Shown here in pieces: positions 1 to 11,656 of a stretch of 64,000 bases of DNA. The stretch covers positions 17,005,589 to 17,069,588 of the forward strand of contig OY294048.1 of assembly GCA_958510825.1 (NCBI GenBank), in the 5' to 3' direction. The first letter of the stretch is position 1, and every line of letters starts with the position of its first letter. The DNA comes from Brachypterus glaber. Taxonomy: Eukaryota; Arthropoda; Insecta; Coleoptera; Kateretidae. Position numbers and translations under genes: made by a program. The notes below the pieces were generated by a model. That model saw only the letters and a program-made list of their open reading frames with translations, was not told the origin of the DNA and ran no database searches.

Positions 1-820
1 CAGTTTGACTTTTTTCTATAATGCACATTACACTACTACCATGAAAATCGCTATATTATCTATATACTTGTATGAAAAGTAAATCATGCTGTCTATATAC
101 TCGTGTGATATAAAAATATCACACGAGTAATGGGAAATACCCATGAATGAGTCACTTTTTTTAGGTATTATATTTGGAAATAAAAGAACACAGTTCAAGT
201 GTTAAACCTGAATAATATTTATTTTTACCACACATACAAGCATAAAAAAACGTAGCTTGTCCCATTCAAGAACACGGTATTATTGAATGGGACACAAATA
301 CAAAATTGCTATTAAATCATGAAAATAGGAATTATTATCACTAATACTAATGACAATATACCTATAATGTCATTTCATAACAAAAAAAATAGCTGTTAAA
401 GTCTTATATTTTTTTTACATAGAATTTATTTTAAATAATTTTACCAAATTTTGGTTCATGTTTTCTTGAATCATAATCAAATATATGTTTATTTTGAGTC
501 CTAACTGTTTTAAATTGTTGTCCTTTTAGAGTGAACTTTTATTTAAAAGAGATAAATAGAAATGAAATACGCAGTAAAATAGTTGTTCTATTCAAGGAAA
601 CGAAATTTGACCCATTTAAGAACACTAACAATATTCAATAATAAAAAAATTGGCTAAAAATATTTACCTTTCTCTATAATATTCGATTATTTGGTATATG
701 TTTCGTGTTGTTCTAGACTATTACATAAAGCAAATTCAGACAGTTTCCTTTTGCCTTTCGTCAATAAAATATCTTTTAAAATTATTAAAAAATTTACTTT
801 TGACTTGGTAAGTTTGTCCC
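1..820. other. AT-rich non-coding DNA
   Basis: No reading frame, RNA gene or repeat boundary that I can support. The phrase about a run of bases opposite 'gacacaaa' and 'cccattcaag aacac' recurs at about 258-295 and 605-630, which suggests a decayed repeat. A 70-codon open frame at 691-903 overlaps the dispersed repeat described next and shows no codon-level sign of being a gene. Confidence 0.5.
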
Positions 821-1135
821 TTAATCTTTCAGTAGTATTAACTGTAATAATTATAGCAAATTCACCATGTCAGAATGTGACTTTACAATATTTTTTAAAT
901 TAACCTCAATATTACTCGGTTTAGTAAAATCTTAGCTTTTTTCCTGTCGGTACAATAATTTTTGCATTAAAATTCATGTATATGGTCCAAAAACCCGGCA
1001 CTTTTACAGACAGTACCGAAAATTAACATAATTATAGCTTACATTCTACGAAAGATAGCAGTAAAATTACCTAAATAAAAATTCACATTTTTACAGATAA
1101 CAGTAAATTTACAGAACTTATTTAAATTTACTGAT
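821..1135 (+). repeat. Dispersed repeat, copy 1 (second copy at 43134-43445)
   Basis: About 310 bp align collinearly with 43134-43445. Shared phrases include ctttcagtagtattaactg, taacctcaatattactcg, ttttcctgtcggtaca and a tail with cacatttttacag. Differences are scattered substitutions and short indels, as expected of two old copies of one mobile element. No terminal duplication or coding potential is visible, so the class is unknown. Confidence 0.75.
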
Positions 1136-1414
1136 GTGAAATTACCATATTTTTATTTACAGTGTAAGAAAAATAACATTATTTCATTTCCTGTATGTGA
1201 ACAACCTCAGTGTACTGATCTCTTTAATGCCAATCATTCTAGAATAGTACGAAAAGTATTTCTGGAAAAAGAACGAATAATAGTTTTATTTCTTTGGTGT
1301 AAAATGGGTTTGGAAGTTGGAGAAATGAGATCCATTGTTGGTGGCCAGGTGAATGAGGTCGAACATGTGGAAATCTGTAAATGGAACTGTTATCGGAAAA
1401 GCGAACTTTATTGA
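1136..1414 (+). other. Unassigned open frame, possible transposase fragment
   Basis: A 92-codon open frame without an ATG at its beginning (it opens on GTG); the first in-frame ATG is in the phrase MGLEVGEMR. The C-terminal half (FLEKERIIVLFLWCKMGL, then EICKWNCYRKSE) has an alternating hydrophobic helix followed by a W/C/Y-containing segment. This loosely recalls the helix-turn-helix to 'DWYNFCRE' stretch of ISXO2/Merlin-type transposases, but the match is by eye and weak. It directly follows the dispersed repeat at 821-1135, so it may belong to the same element. I do not claim a function. Confidence 0.2.
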
Positions 1415-3190
1415 AACGTGGTTTTTCTATGTACTAGCAAACTGCCTTCGAATTTCAATAGGTTTTCCTCTTTTTTATCGTCTTGTAGCAGCTTCACATT
1501 GCTGAAAAAGTTAATAATAATATTAAATGTTTTGGGCACATAAACAGAAGCTTGTTATGTCCATTTTTATAGTGAAATTTTATTTAAATATTTAAGTTAT
1601 TTCGCAAATAACTATAATAACAGATATTATTAAAGCCAAAGTTTAAGCTAAAATTAAAGCTAAAATATAGTTCTATACATTTCTAAATATAAAAATTATT
1701 ATTAAGGTCCAAATCATTATTGGTTAGGGAACGTTTAAGTATTACGTAATGCAAATTGGACCAAAATTCATACATTTCATACCCCGTTTTTCGAGTTATT
1801 AAGGGCCGTAGAGATTTCATGTATTTCAAAGTATACTGGAACGTATTATCCAAACAAAGATATATAGGTATAAGATGAAACATCCAGCCGTAAAAATGAC
1901 CAAGCGACAAAATAAACGAGTTTATTTAAAATCAAACTCATGAACGTAGAACAATACTAAATCTTCATTCTACCGCACCGTGATTGATTTTATTGTATTT
2001 TATTTGATAGACCTCGACAGTTAGCGAGCTGTTCATAAGTTCATGACGGCTGTCTGATAGCTGTCCCCACTCTATAAAACCGCGCACCATACGGCAGTGT
2101 ATCTATGAAAAAAGTTAAAAAGATGACAAAATATGAGTTATAGCTCACAAGTCCCCGGCCTGTGTTGATAACGAGATAATTACGTACCCGCTGTTGAGGT
2201 TGGAGCTTCCCACAGGGTGTTACAAAAAAAACTTATTGTCACTCTTGCACCCTGTATATGCTCAAAACTGACTTTTGAATACAAAATTCTATTATAGTGT
2301 CACTACTCAGGGATAAACCAGCACTTAAAAAAATATCAAAATCGACTTTAAAAATATGTTGAAATATTAGTGGTTAATTTTGATGCGAAGTGTATGTTCT
2401 ATAAAAATAATTTTCTTAATTTCCCAACACTTAAGCCTAAGATCACATGGATAAGAAAAATAATTTTTAAATATATTCTAACATCTGATAACCAGAAAAA
2501 ACTTTTTTTACCTAGTTTCACCTTGTAAATAAATATTTTATACGCTTGAAGTACACGCACAAAGGCATTCTTAGACCTAAGCTTTTTATCAGGGATTAAA
2601 GTTACTATGAAAACCTTTTTTCTTTTTTTATTTGGGTCACTTTTTTATGTATAGATGAAATCTTTTTTTTATTTGACTAAACCTCTTTACATCAAAGTCT
2701 TTTAGTCTGACATTTTTCTACATGGTTTGTCACCAGACACGAATGACATGAAAAATCAAGTGCAATTTAATAATATGTTAGATGCAAAAACCAAACAAGT
2801 CACAAGTCCGGTTTATGTAAAATTATGCTTACTTATTCTTCTATTTTTTGTCTTTAATTTAGTTTAAGTTATGCATATTATGCATAAAGATAAAAAATAT
2901 AAAAATTAACTTCTAGAGCCCCGCTAATCCTTTTTCAAAACTTTTATGAGTCGTTATTACTGCATCTTATTATTAATAATAATAATAATAAGAAAAATAA
3001 TAATAATAAAAAAAAACAGGCGAGATTCAACTTTCCCGAAAATATGTACACTACACAATGTAGCATACATAGCACAGGAAGCTGTTCTTCCATCTAACCC
3101 ATACTTGATTAATAAAAATGGAATTTTTGGTCGACTTTTCTCTTCGTATTATTCAAAGCATTGTCTGGTTCGCATAATTTATTATTATTA
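1415..3190. other. AT-rich non-coding DNA
   Basis: No supported gene. A tiny inverted pair (cagggtgttac at about 2213 and gcaccctgta at about 2247) resembles the ends of the fold-back elements elsewhere in the window. AAT/ATA trinucleotide runs lie at 2971-3013 and 3178-3192 next to the palindrome that follows. Confidence 0.5.
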
Positions 3191-3191
3191 T

Positions 3192-3612
3192 TTTTTAACT
3201 TTTTGATTTTTGGGTAATAGGGCTTTGGATCTGATTAAAATTGTTATCTAATTTTGCTGTGACGTTTCGACGATGTATTTTCGTTGTTTTCGAACAGAGA
3301 ATTAAAGCCAAAGATTAGTCATTATCACTAACAGTAAACACTCACATAAACAAAACATTATTTAAACAAATAAATGACAGTTAAAAAATAAAATTATGAC
3401 AGTGTACTTTTATTTTTTAACTGTTATTTATTTGTTTAAATAATGTTTTGTTTATGTGAGTGTTTACTATTAGTGACAATGACTAATCTTTGGCTTTAAT
3501 TCTTTGTTCGAAAACGACGAAAATCCTTCGTCAAAACGTCACAGCAAAATTAGATAACAATTCTAGTCAAATCCAAAGCCCTATTCCCCAAAAATTCAAA
3601 AAGCTAAATAAA
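3192..3612. repeat. Long near-perfect inverted repeat (fold-back element)
   Basis: Two arms of roughly 205 bp (about 3192-3399 and 3404-3612) are near-exact reverse complements around a centre near 3402. The outer phrase aatagggctttgga is mirrored by tccaaagccctatt. Both arms contain a gacgtttcgacg / cgtcaaaacgtc segment next to a small stem, similar to a motif in the palindrome at 55586-55791. The arms differ by only a few substitutions, so the structure is young or kept similar by conversion. No transposase is encoded. Confidence 0.85.
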
Positions 3613-4131
3613 TACATAGCTAAATACAAATCGGGTAAAAACTTTCAATTTATTATTATTATTAATGAAAAATTAGACTTCTTAAAAAAGTCCCTCGGGG
3701 CTTGTAAAGTTAAAAAAAATATTAAGATGCACATATTTAAAAATCATTATTTTTTACAATATACTTTTTGAGATTCTTGGTTGATTCCTGCACCTAAATC
3801 TAGCGTAACCTTATATCTATAATATATATTCTGTATTCACCTATTATCTGCCGTTTTCCAATGACAATAGAAAACAAGGCATACCATGTTACCATTATTA
3901 AAAACTGTGTTCGGAACTAATACACCTATGTCAACTGCTTTTCAATTTTTTTGAAAATATAGTATGACATGCGAAATTGAATCATTTACAATATGCTGTT
4001 TTCACAGTTTATTTGTGAGGATATTGACAGTTTTGTTAAAAGGGTCTATGTTAAATTAGTTATGGGAAATAGCCTATTGATTTTAAACTAGTATGTTATT
4101 CTGATTTTTTTAATAAATAGCGAATAAATAA

Positions 4132-4707
4132 CACAGGCCCACAAAAGAATAAAAGTGGGCTGTGGTGGGGTTGAGACCTAACTATTCTTATGTATTTTGG
4201 GATGCTTAATACGAATCTGTCTTAAAAAAGGCACTTCGTGGGCTTATTTTGTTTCTACACTGAAAAAACTGTCTGGATCCACAAAAAAAGTGGTCTGTGC
4301 TGTGGTTAAGACCCACGGATTCTTATGTATTTTGGGATGCTAAACACGAATCTGCCATAAAAAAAGGCACTTCATGGGCTTATTTTGTATCTACTCTGAA
4401 AAAACTGTCTGGGCCCACAAAAAAAAAGAGTGGTCTGTGCTGGAGTTTAGACCCACCTATTCTTATGTATTTTGAGATGGTGAACAAGAATCTATCATAG
4501 AAAAATGCACTTCAATGGCTCATTTTTTTGTTACACTGAAATAATATGAGATTTTTACCATTTTAGACAGTTTTTTCGGTGTAGCAAAGAAATGAGCTGT
4601 TGAAGTGCCTTTTTTATGACAGATTCGTGTTCAGCATCCCAAAATACATAAGAGTAGGTGGGTCTCAACCCCAGCACAGACCACTTTTTTTATTTTGTGG
4701 GCCTGTG
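4132..4707. mobile_element. Non-autonomous element of internal ~135-bp units with CACAGGCCCACAAAA ends
   Basis: The left end reads cacaggcccacaaaa and the right end ttttgtgggcctgtg, an exact inverted match. Inside are about three direct units of roughly 135-145 bp (from 4132, about 4275 and about 4411). Each contains tatgtattttgggatgct, then a cgaatctg phrase, then cacttcgtgggcttattttg. One inverted unit follows at about 4562-4707. It appears to belong to the same architecture class as 6369-6598, 16262-16762 and 61618-62002. It has no coding capacity; the open frame at 4297-4500 merely crosses the units. Confidence 0.8.
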
Positions 4708-6368
4708 TAATTATATCGCTGTTTTGGTATTGTGAGTTTGACATGTAGTTTCTGATAAACGAATTCAGAATGTGTAGGTAGAATGTTTTACAACAAAAAC
4801 TAGACTTTTTAGGTGAATTTTATTGGGATATCATAACCCTTATTCAACATCTGCCTTTTTTATACAAAATGTGTGATTCTTCTAGATCAAAAACAAGGCA
4901 TAATGGTATATTAAAGGACATGTTACATGAGACACTATTTTTACACACGCGTCCATGTTTGGAAAACGAGCTGCGAAGCGGGAAGTTTTCCAATGGACGA
5001 GTGCGGTAAATGTCTTATGAAAAGTGTTCTTTATACTATTTTATTTATTTGCCTGTTTTATTTTCCTTACAAAATACTTTAGTTTTGACTGTTTTGGGGT
5101 ATGTAATGTATTTATATTGGTAACAGTGCCACCGAAATTTTAACTTTTTTTTTCATTCAAAACTTTTTAAGTTTTAGGTGTTTTTTAATAGTTATTTTAA
5201 ATAAAAATGGACAAGGAAGACTTATGTAACGTTTACTCAAGTGTATTAATATAAAGATGTCTAAAATGCTTTCATCCTGCTAGCCAGCAACTTCGCTTCT
5301 AGTATTTGGGACTTACCTGAAAAAATTAAACACAGCCCAAAATAACACAAAACAACACAAAACATATACATATTTATTAATATATCACAAGAATTTCAGC
5401 CGTTTTTTAGATACTATTGAATACAGAAACCAGTATTTTTAGAAATTTCTAATAAGTTTCAGTTGTTTGTTACAAACTTATTAAGAAAAAAAATCCCCAA
5501 AACTGTTTTAAATTTCGCAAATAAATAAAGATACATAGGTAATACTTTGCATTCTATAGAATACTCCTCGTTGTTGCAACTACTTTCCTGGTGAAGTTTT
5601 AATTGATTTGTATTCAGATATTTTTAATATCTAAGTGACGCCCCCTACAACTTTCTTTTTTTTATTGGATTTTCTTTTTAAATTTGATACTATTCACCTT
5701 TAATAAAGGCAATTTTTCCTGAAAAAATATCGTTGATATTTTGTTTTTTATTTTAAAAAATATATCCCCCTAAACTTTTTTGTTTTTAGGGAGATTTTTT
5801 TCAAATTTGGTAAATTTAATCCAATAACCATTATTGCTGAGAATATAACTATCGCACTCGCCCCTCTATTTTTTGATCGATTTTTCTAAAAGGTTAACCC
5901 AATATCATTTATTTGTTTTTAGGGGATTCTTTTTTTCAAATTTGATAGATTGATCCTTTTAATAAAAGTATTTTTTCCTGAAAAATTAAGTTGATCGGAG
6001 ATTTTCTTCTACTGCTTTCGATTTTTTAGAATGTTTAGCCTCCGAAAACTTTCTTATTTTGAGGAGATTCTACTAAGTTTTAATAGGCCTACAGGACTAT
6101 AGCCTAAAGCCTATAGCCTATAGGCTTTGTGTCCTTAAAAAGATGGTTTCTTTCCTAAAAATTTTAAATCGACAGGATTGTTCTTCGACTAAAAAACGTG
6201 ACAAAAGAAAGGACGGACGAACATTTTAAAAGTTGTTGAGAACATTATATATATTATATAACGCACTTTAGTACAAAAATGTTTGATTTTAAACAAATTT
6301 TTTATTTTTTCGGATGCAGAGTAAACGTATAATACTCCTCTGCTGTGAAGCTGAGAGGAGAATATTAA
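4708..6368. other. Non-coding DNA with degenerate repeats
   Basis: No gene. At about 5650-6070 a loosely conserved module recurs three or four times, with agg-gatt(c/t)ttttttcaaatttg, then atcc(a/t)ttaataaa, then tttttcctgaaaaa, at spacings near 120 bp. At 6083-6128 there is a compact palindromic string based on taggcctatagcc. A segment at 4970-5000 (gcgggaagttttccaa) resembles 29245-29262, hinting at another dispersed repeat. Confidence 0.5.
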
Positions 6369-6598
6369 CACAGGCACACAAAAAAAGTATGTTTCCTCAG
6401 ACGAGACAAACATTTCTATACGTGTTGGGGGTCGGTCAGGTAGCATTTCGTTGCTAACCTCAAAAAGTAATGAATGTTTTACCTTTTATCAATTTTTTGA
6501 GGTTAGCAACGAAGTGCGACCTGACCGAGTCAACCCAACTCCATATTCGGATTCAGTGATCCCAAAAGCTTATAGAAATGTTTGACTCGTCTGGGGAA
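6369..6598. mobile_element. Fold-back element with CACAGGCACACAAAAAAA end, cut by a LINE tail
   Basis: The left arm starts cacaggcacacaaaaaaag, continues through cgagacaaacatttctata and tcggtcaggtagcatttcg, and ends at a turn near 6475. The right arm (about 6495-6598) is its reverse complement (cgaagtgcgacctgaccgag, then atagaaatgtttgactcgtc). The outer end of the right arm is missing and an (aaat)n run begins there, as if a LINE 3' tail had removed it. The same sequence in single orientation occurs at 61618-61760. Confidence 0.75.
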
Positions 6599-7142
6599 AA
6601 ATAAATAAATAACGTTTATTATCCAACAGTAAAAACAATCATTAACATGATAAATATAAAAAAGCATAAACAGATAGAAATAGATATTGCACAGTAAATA
6701 TAAATTTAAGGAAACATTTAAAAACAGTTTAAAAATAATTTAAGACTTAATTGTCGGATTCTCGTGGAAATTAATTTCTTTAAGGGAAGAAAAATTAATG
6801 TCAAGATTGTTAAACTATTGAAATTATTACACATGATATATCGATATACATCGGCGATTTAAATAAAAAATTAAATATTTGTTCTGGCAAAAGGTACCGA
6901 AAATGAGCTAAACTGTCAGGTATTTTTACCCAATAAATGTATGCAGTCAATGCGGTTATGAAGGAGTTTAAATAAAAATGATAGTGCATTAAGAAGAAAG
7001 AACCAGTAAAGTGGAAAGTGGTAAGTATATTTTTTGCAGCAGTATTTTGGTATTGTCTTGAAAAAGAAAATTTTCTTTCCTTGAAAGATTTAAAAAAATA
7101 TATCCATAGTTTTCTCCTGTATTCCCAGTTGTTACAGTTCAA
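6597..7142 (-). pseudogene. Decayed LINE 3' end (tentative)
   Basis: On the minus strand the segment ends in a (TTTA)n tail preceded by ataaacgttatt, much like the ataaacgtttatt tail of the LINE at 32405-36498. Upstream lies a 110-codon frame (6810-7142) whose end reads LLPEQIFNFLFKSPMYIDI. This recalls the KSP-x-Y-x-G-I block near the C terminus of jockey-type RT proteins; the expected continuation appears only in another frame. If correct, it is the last part of a 5'-truncated, frameshifted LINE copy. The family assignment is by eye only. Confidence 0.4.
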
Positions 7143-7222
7143 CCCTGTAAATCCGCGTTTACCGTGTAAAATCCAATTTTAAACTGCGTGCCGACCAAAT
7201 CCCAACATCTTCCACGTCAACG

Positions 7223-7317
7223 ATGACGGACGAAAGGTTGGACCTGGTGCGACGTACGGGAAAATGGTTTGCTATATTTTCTGCGTTGGTGCACATTTCC
7301 AGTGGTGTTACCATTGG
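7223..7317 (+). CDS. Possible first coding exon of a membrane transporter-like gene
   Basis: An ATG in a compact, GC-richer patch opens a frame reading MTDERLDLVRRTGKWFAIF and then SALVHISSGVTIG, followed by a candidate splice donor (GG|gtaatg) at 7318. A charged cytoplasmic-looking start leads into about 20 hydrophobic residues ending in a G-x-T-x-G pattern. This resembles the first transmembrane helix of insect sugar/trehalose facilitators of the major facilitator superfamily, where a W-S/T-SP motif usually follows. The exon would end in phase 2. No downstream exon was identified, so this could be a chance frame or an isolated exon of a gene whose remainder is unrecognised. Confidence 0.35.
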
Positions 7318-8040
7318 GTAATGTTTATGACTTTCTCTCTATTATTTATGACTTTTTCTTTTTATTTTTTTACCAAACCACGCTATAAATAAATCAACTA
7401 CACTGGGTCTGTCAGTTAAGGTCAGCCAAAACAAAAAAAGCGGGGAACGTAAATTTTAATACAAACTTGTAAACCATTAAATAGGTACAAAAAGATACCA
7501 AATGAATCGCCTTAGTAGATTTTTTTATTTTAAATGTTTAACTTAAAATGAAGAAAGTAGAGCACTCCAAAGAATTAGCACAAATGAAAAAAAAAAAATA
7601 ATAAGTTAGGCTCGGTATTCTAACAAGACACAGGACCCCCAACTTCTGCTATAAATTTAAACTTAAAATTTTTATATTAGTTTTAGGACCGTATTGACAT
7701 TAAATAAAAAGTTTCATGTACTGTTAAATTTTTTTAGTTTTAAATGTTATACACCATTTCAAGGATTGTTTAGTGTACTTTATGTATAATTTAAATACTT
7801 TTTTAATAACTTAATTTTGAAACCACCACAGTTTTAGAAATTTTTAACTTAGACATTGGGGGTTTTTAGGGAGGATGATGACAAAAAAGTACCGAAATCA
7901 CCTTTATGACCCCTATACTAATACCGCCCACTTTATACCTTATTTTATCTCTGCCTTAAGCTGTTATTGTTATTAAATACAATATATTACACACGATGTG
8001 TAAATATATTTTATATATATTATATTTTAAATGGAAAGTC
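7318..8040. other. Non-coding DNA, possible intron
   Basis: AT-rich with no supported frame. If the exon at 7223-7317 is real, this is the beginning of its first intron. Confidence 0.4.
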
Positions 8041-8519
8041 AAACCACCCCAAATTTTTCTATTTTGGGTTGTTTTTGGGACATTTCCAAACAGTTTTTGA
8101 CAAAAATTGTAATCGCCCACGAAGCCGTTTTAAAATAAAGTTATCCTTCTTCTTCTTCTTCAAGTTTTTCCTTATCACAATAAGGAGTTTTTTCTATGAC
8201 ACACTCTATAGCATAGGTACTACCCATGATACTCAATATAATTACAACCATTTACCCTACTACTTTGTTTATGTCCAAAATAAGACTACCGTAATTTTGA
8301 ACATTAACAAAGTAGGCATGTGAATGGAGTATCATGGGTAGTACCTATGCTATAGGATGTGTCATAGAAAAAGCTCCGTATTGTGATGTCAGGAAAAACT
8401 TGAAAAAGAAGAAGAATGACTTAATTTAAAAATGGCTTCGTGAGCGATTTAAATTTTTGTCAAAACCTGTTTGGAAATGTCCCAAAAATAACCTAAAATC
8501 AAAAAATCCGGGGTGGTTT
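8041..8519. repeat. 479-bp fold-back element
   Basis: The ends are aaaccacccc and ggggtggttt. The left arm (about 8041-8274) and right arm (about 8303-8519) mirror each other through the phrases gggacatttccaaacag, tatgacacac, gcataggtactacccatg and ctactttgtt, with scattered mismatches. It has the form of a miniature inverted-repeat element made almost wholly of its two arms. The 118-codon open frame at 7967-8323 runs over the left arm and is not considered a gene. Confidence 0.85.
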
Positions 8520-9831
8520 AACACTATTTAAAATATTTAAGGCACACCGTGTACAGTTACAATAACAGAAAAACTTTATATTTTACTGCAATAACTAAAA
8601 TATCTAGGGGATCCAAATACAAAAAATCACCCTTAATAAGTACTTAATAAGGTAACAAATTGCCAGTGTGCGTATGATTTACATGGTTTATGTTACGCCA
8701 TGTTAAACCGGGTAACCAGGTAAAAGTCAATTCATTTTACCTACGGCACTGGTTTCTAAAATATTATTACTTCTCCGATACGGGATGGCTTTAGCAAATC
8801 TGTAGCCTGGTTTTATCAGTGTAAAAGGGGGTTAGAAGTGCTGTATTTGCAGAAACCGGTATTTTTATTACTGCTATAAGTTAGTTACGCTACATTTTGA
8901 CTGCTGGTTTTTGTTCCTAATGCCCCACCGTTTGTTTTCCATTATTACTTCCGGTTGTTGCGTTCAAATATTAGATTTTCTCATTTTCGGATTGGCTCGG
9001 TTTTATGGACCAACAAATCGTTCAAAACGGGATAACTTGAGGTTTTGTCTCTAAACAAGAAATTAATTATGAGAAAGAAAGAAAGAAATAGTATATTACA
9101 TACTGAGGTGGAAAATGTTTCATTTCCTGAGGGAAGGTTAGCTGACCAAGGGGCGTTTGCCCCTTGGTTTGGACTTTTTATTTTGGAAAATCCAACCAAA
9201 TATTTAGTTGAAGCAAATAAACTTTTTTTCAGTGTATACTTAGGATAGTAAAAGCAAATAAAAAATCAAATATAATCTTCCGTACAATACGTATAGGTAC
9301 TAACCGTACATAGGCTCCGACTCCGGAGTTATAAAAAAAATCGCCTGCGGCACTAGGGATTTCTTGCATTTTTCTGAAATTTTAACTGTTTTGAAACTAA
9401 AATATACCATCAAATTTATACAATTTCCCCCATTTGTTTTAATTTAAGATAGATTTTTTTTTTTGATGTATGATTAAAAAGATAATTTACATTTATTTGG
9501 ATATGGGCAATTAAATTATTTGGTTGTGAGTAATAAATTTTATTTGAGTCAAATAAATATTTAGTTTATGTAAATAAATATTTTAATTTCAAAATCATTT
9601 ATTAATGGGAAAAAAATAGTTTATTTCACAGAAATAAAATTTATTCGTAACAACAAAATAATTCAATTGGCCATATCCAACCAAATATTTGGTACACACA
9701 CATAAATTGTTTTATCAGTGTATTCGCAGAAAAAATTGCCTGCGGCGCCAGGCTTTTTTTCACAAATTGATATATTTAATATTTTAAAATTAGAACTTAT
9801 TGGCATGATTGACAGTCAATCTGGTTGACAG
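8520..9831. repeat. Non-coding DNA with 'aaatatttggtt' repeat fragments
   Basis: No gene. Around 9180-9240 and 9480-9725 there are recurring phrases built on ccaaccaaatatttagttg, aaataaactttttttcagtg and tcaaataaatattt, shared with the miniature element at 27132-27247. They probably represent older, fragmented copies. The two overlapping open frames at 8981-9248, on opposite strands, appear to be fortuitous. Confidence 0.5.
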
Positions 9832-9987
9832 CATGAGCCGATTTAGGGGGGGCATGGGAGGCATGCCCCCCCCCCCCCCCCAGCTAGATAAATTAGCATA
9901 GAAATACCGTCAAAATTACATTTTTGGTGAATAAGCATTTTTTTCTTATGGATGGCCCCCCCTTAAAATTAAATAAATCCGCCCCTG
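9832..9987. mobile_element. hAT-type miniature element with 8-bp target duplication
   Basis: A 156-bp insert is flanked by exact copies of GTTGACAG (9824-9831 and 9988-9995). The right end reads taaatccgcccctg, i.e. CAGGGGCGGATTTA inward; the left end is a mutated version, catgagccgattta. Eight-bp duplications and CAGGGGCGGA-like ends are typical of hAT-superfamily miniature elements. The interior contains a 14-16 bp poly-C run and the phrase taccgtcaaaattacattttt. There is no coding capacity. A partial second copy in inverse orientation lies at 10769-10890. Confidence 0.85.
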
Positions 9988-10768
9988 GTTGACAGGCATA
10001 TCTGGTCCAGTTTTTGAATTTTGGCGGAGGCCCCAGATTTTAAAATTAATTTTTGTCTGTATTGGATACGCTGTAAAAATCCCTTTGATACGGGAATAAT
10101 CATGATTGAGCTATATAAATATAGAGTATACCCTGTACAAATATTAATAAAATAAAACTATGCTTTTAACATGAATTAAAATTTGCCGTGAATGAGTATC
10201 TTTTTTTTTAATTTTCTCCCCCCCCCCCCCCCCCGACTGATTTCGTGGAACTTCCCCTGTCATATACAAAAACCCACATATATTTTATATATTTTTGTAT
10301 TTTTAAATATTTTGCCCCCCCCTGCTGTCTCGGTCACATACGCCATTTTTAACGCTATTTTTAAATCGTAAAACCGTTAAAATAAGTTATTTCTAGGGAC
10401 TTTTGTTATTGTTGGTAATATATCCAATCTCAATTAGGCAATTTAAATAGGATTTAAAATGGATACCATGTTAGACTAACATTGTTAGTTACTCGCGCAA
10501 ATATTAGATCATATATACATAGATATGGCATTAATGTTGATTTGTTTTATGTAGAACATATACAAAGCCAATTAAAACAAACCACTATAGGGGTGAGGTT
10601 GCGAGGAGGTGAAGTATAACATATTTGTTAACAAACCACTAGAGCGGGGGGTGGTGACCAGAAGCGGGAAGGTGAAATCTACCTGGATATAGCAATAAAA
10701 CATTTCGGTTTGACGTGGACTTAAGGCGCATCTAGGAGGGGATATATGATCTAATGGGCAGATTTGGG

Positions 10769-10890
10769 CAGGGGCGGATTTATTTCACTTTAAGGGGGGG
10801 GGGTATCCATAAGGAAAAAAAATGCGCTTTCGCCAAAAATATAATTTTAAAGGTATTTCTATGCTAATATATCTCGCTGGGGGGGGGGGG
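10769..10890. mobile_element. Partial second copy of the hAT-type miniature element
   Basis: It begins caggggcggatttattt, continues with a poly-G run and tatccataagg, and then tttcgccaaaaatata. Compared with 9832-9987 it is the reverse complement, and it stops at the internal poly-C/poly-G tract near 10890. The far terminal repeat is therefore missing. Confidence 0.7.
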
Positions 10891-11525
10891 CAAAAAAATA
10901 TGTGTTCACAAACCAAATAGTTCGCATATACGCATGTTCACATTATCGAGCTTATACTGTATAATATAAAGAATATAATGTCTGGTCTACTTAAAAAAAA
11001 TATTTTATTTTTATCTGTATACCTATTTACATAAAATAATTTAATGATATATTAATACTAGGTTTTGAGGAACAAATTTTCAAAGCTGAATGCAATTTAT
11101 TTAAATTTAATACTCCTGCTGACATCTAGAAAAGAACGGTGAAATTTGGACGTTACAAATAAATCAAAACGTAGATTTCTATATTATATCAATACCCGTA
11201 TCGCCATCTATAATCGAATAGTAAAACCTCAATACTTTCTTCTCCCCGAGTTCGCTCGAAAGCAGCCCACTGCTTTAAAACACGAAACAAAGGAAGTATG
11301 CTGTATCGCTTCTAGATAAGTTCAGATTCTCACCACAGATGTCTCTAAATGTACATAAACAAGAATTTAGGTTATGATTGTGTTGTGATAAGTGTATACG
11401 TGTAAATCAAACAAAAAAATTACCGGTAAAACAAACTAATTGGTTCTTGTGTTGCATAATCAATATTTGTTTAAGTGTAGAGTTATTTTTTATTTGTAGA
11501 CTTTCGTCGTTTATTTTGTTAAAAA
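10891..11525. other. Upstream region of the GALK2-like gene
   Basis: No transposon boundary is visible. The stretch 11240-11340 is less AT-rich than its surroundings and could hold the promoter, but I see no certain TATA or initiator element. The 5' untranslated region probably lies within the last ~150 bp before the ATG at 11526. Confidence 0.35.
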
Positions 11526-11656
11526 ATGTCAACAACAGATACCACTGTTATTCCTGAAATAATCCTGCAACATACCGACAGATCCACGAAGCTTCGGGAT
11601 GTTTTCACCGAACGGTTCAAAACGAAACCTGAATTTTACATTCGGGTGCCGGGAAG
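11526..11656 (+). CDS. GALK2: GALK2-like N-acetylgalactosamine kinase, exon 1
   Basis: The exon encodes 43 complete codons plus two bases, beginning MSTTDTTVIPEII and ending FYIRVPG, then AG|gtaaat. The start is the only nearby in-frame ATG and gives the short N-terminal extension usual for GALK2. The segment KLRDVFTERFKTKPEFYIRVPGR (split here for length: KLRDVFTERF, KTKPEFYIRV) corresponds to the N-terminal galactokinase-family block directly before the first nucleotide-binding motif. Joined with the next exon the AGG codon completes [14 protein letters not shown]2 enzymes phosphorylate N-acetylgalactosamine (and galactose at high concentration) in the cytosol. Confidence 0.9.

Noticed and set aside
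3490..3771. 93-codon plus-strand frame
   Set aside because: It starts within the right arm of the palindrome and has no start codon context, domain or conserved feature.
7967..8323. 118-codon plus-strand frame
   Set aside because: Runs through the left arm and centre of a fold-back element; the mirrored arm has no equivalent frame.
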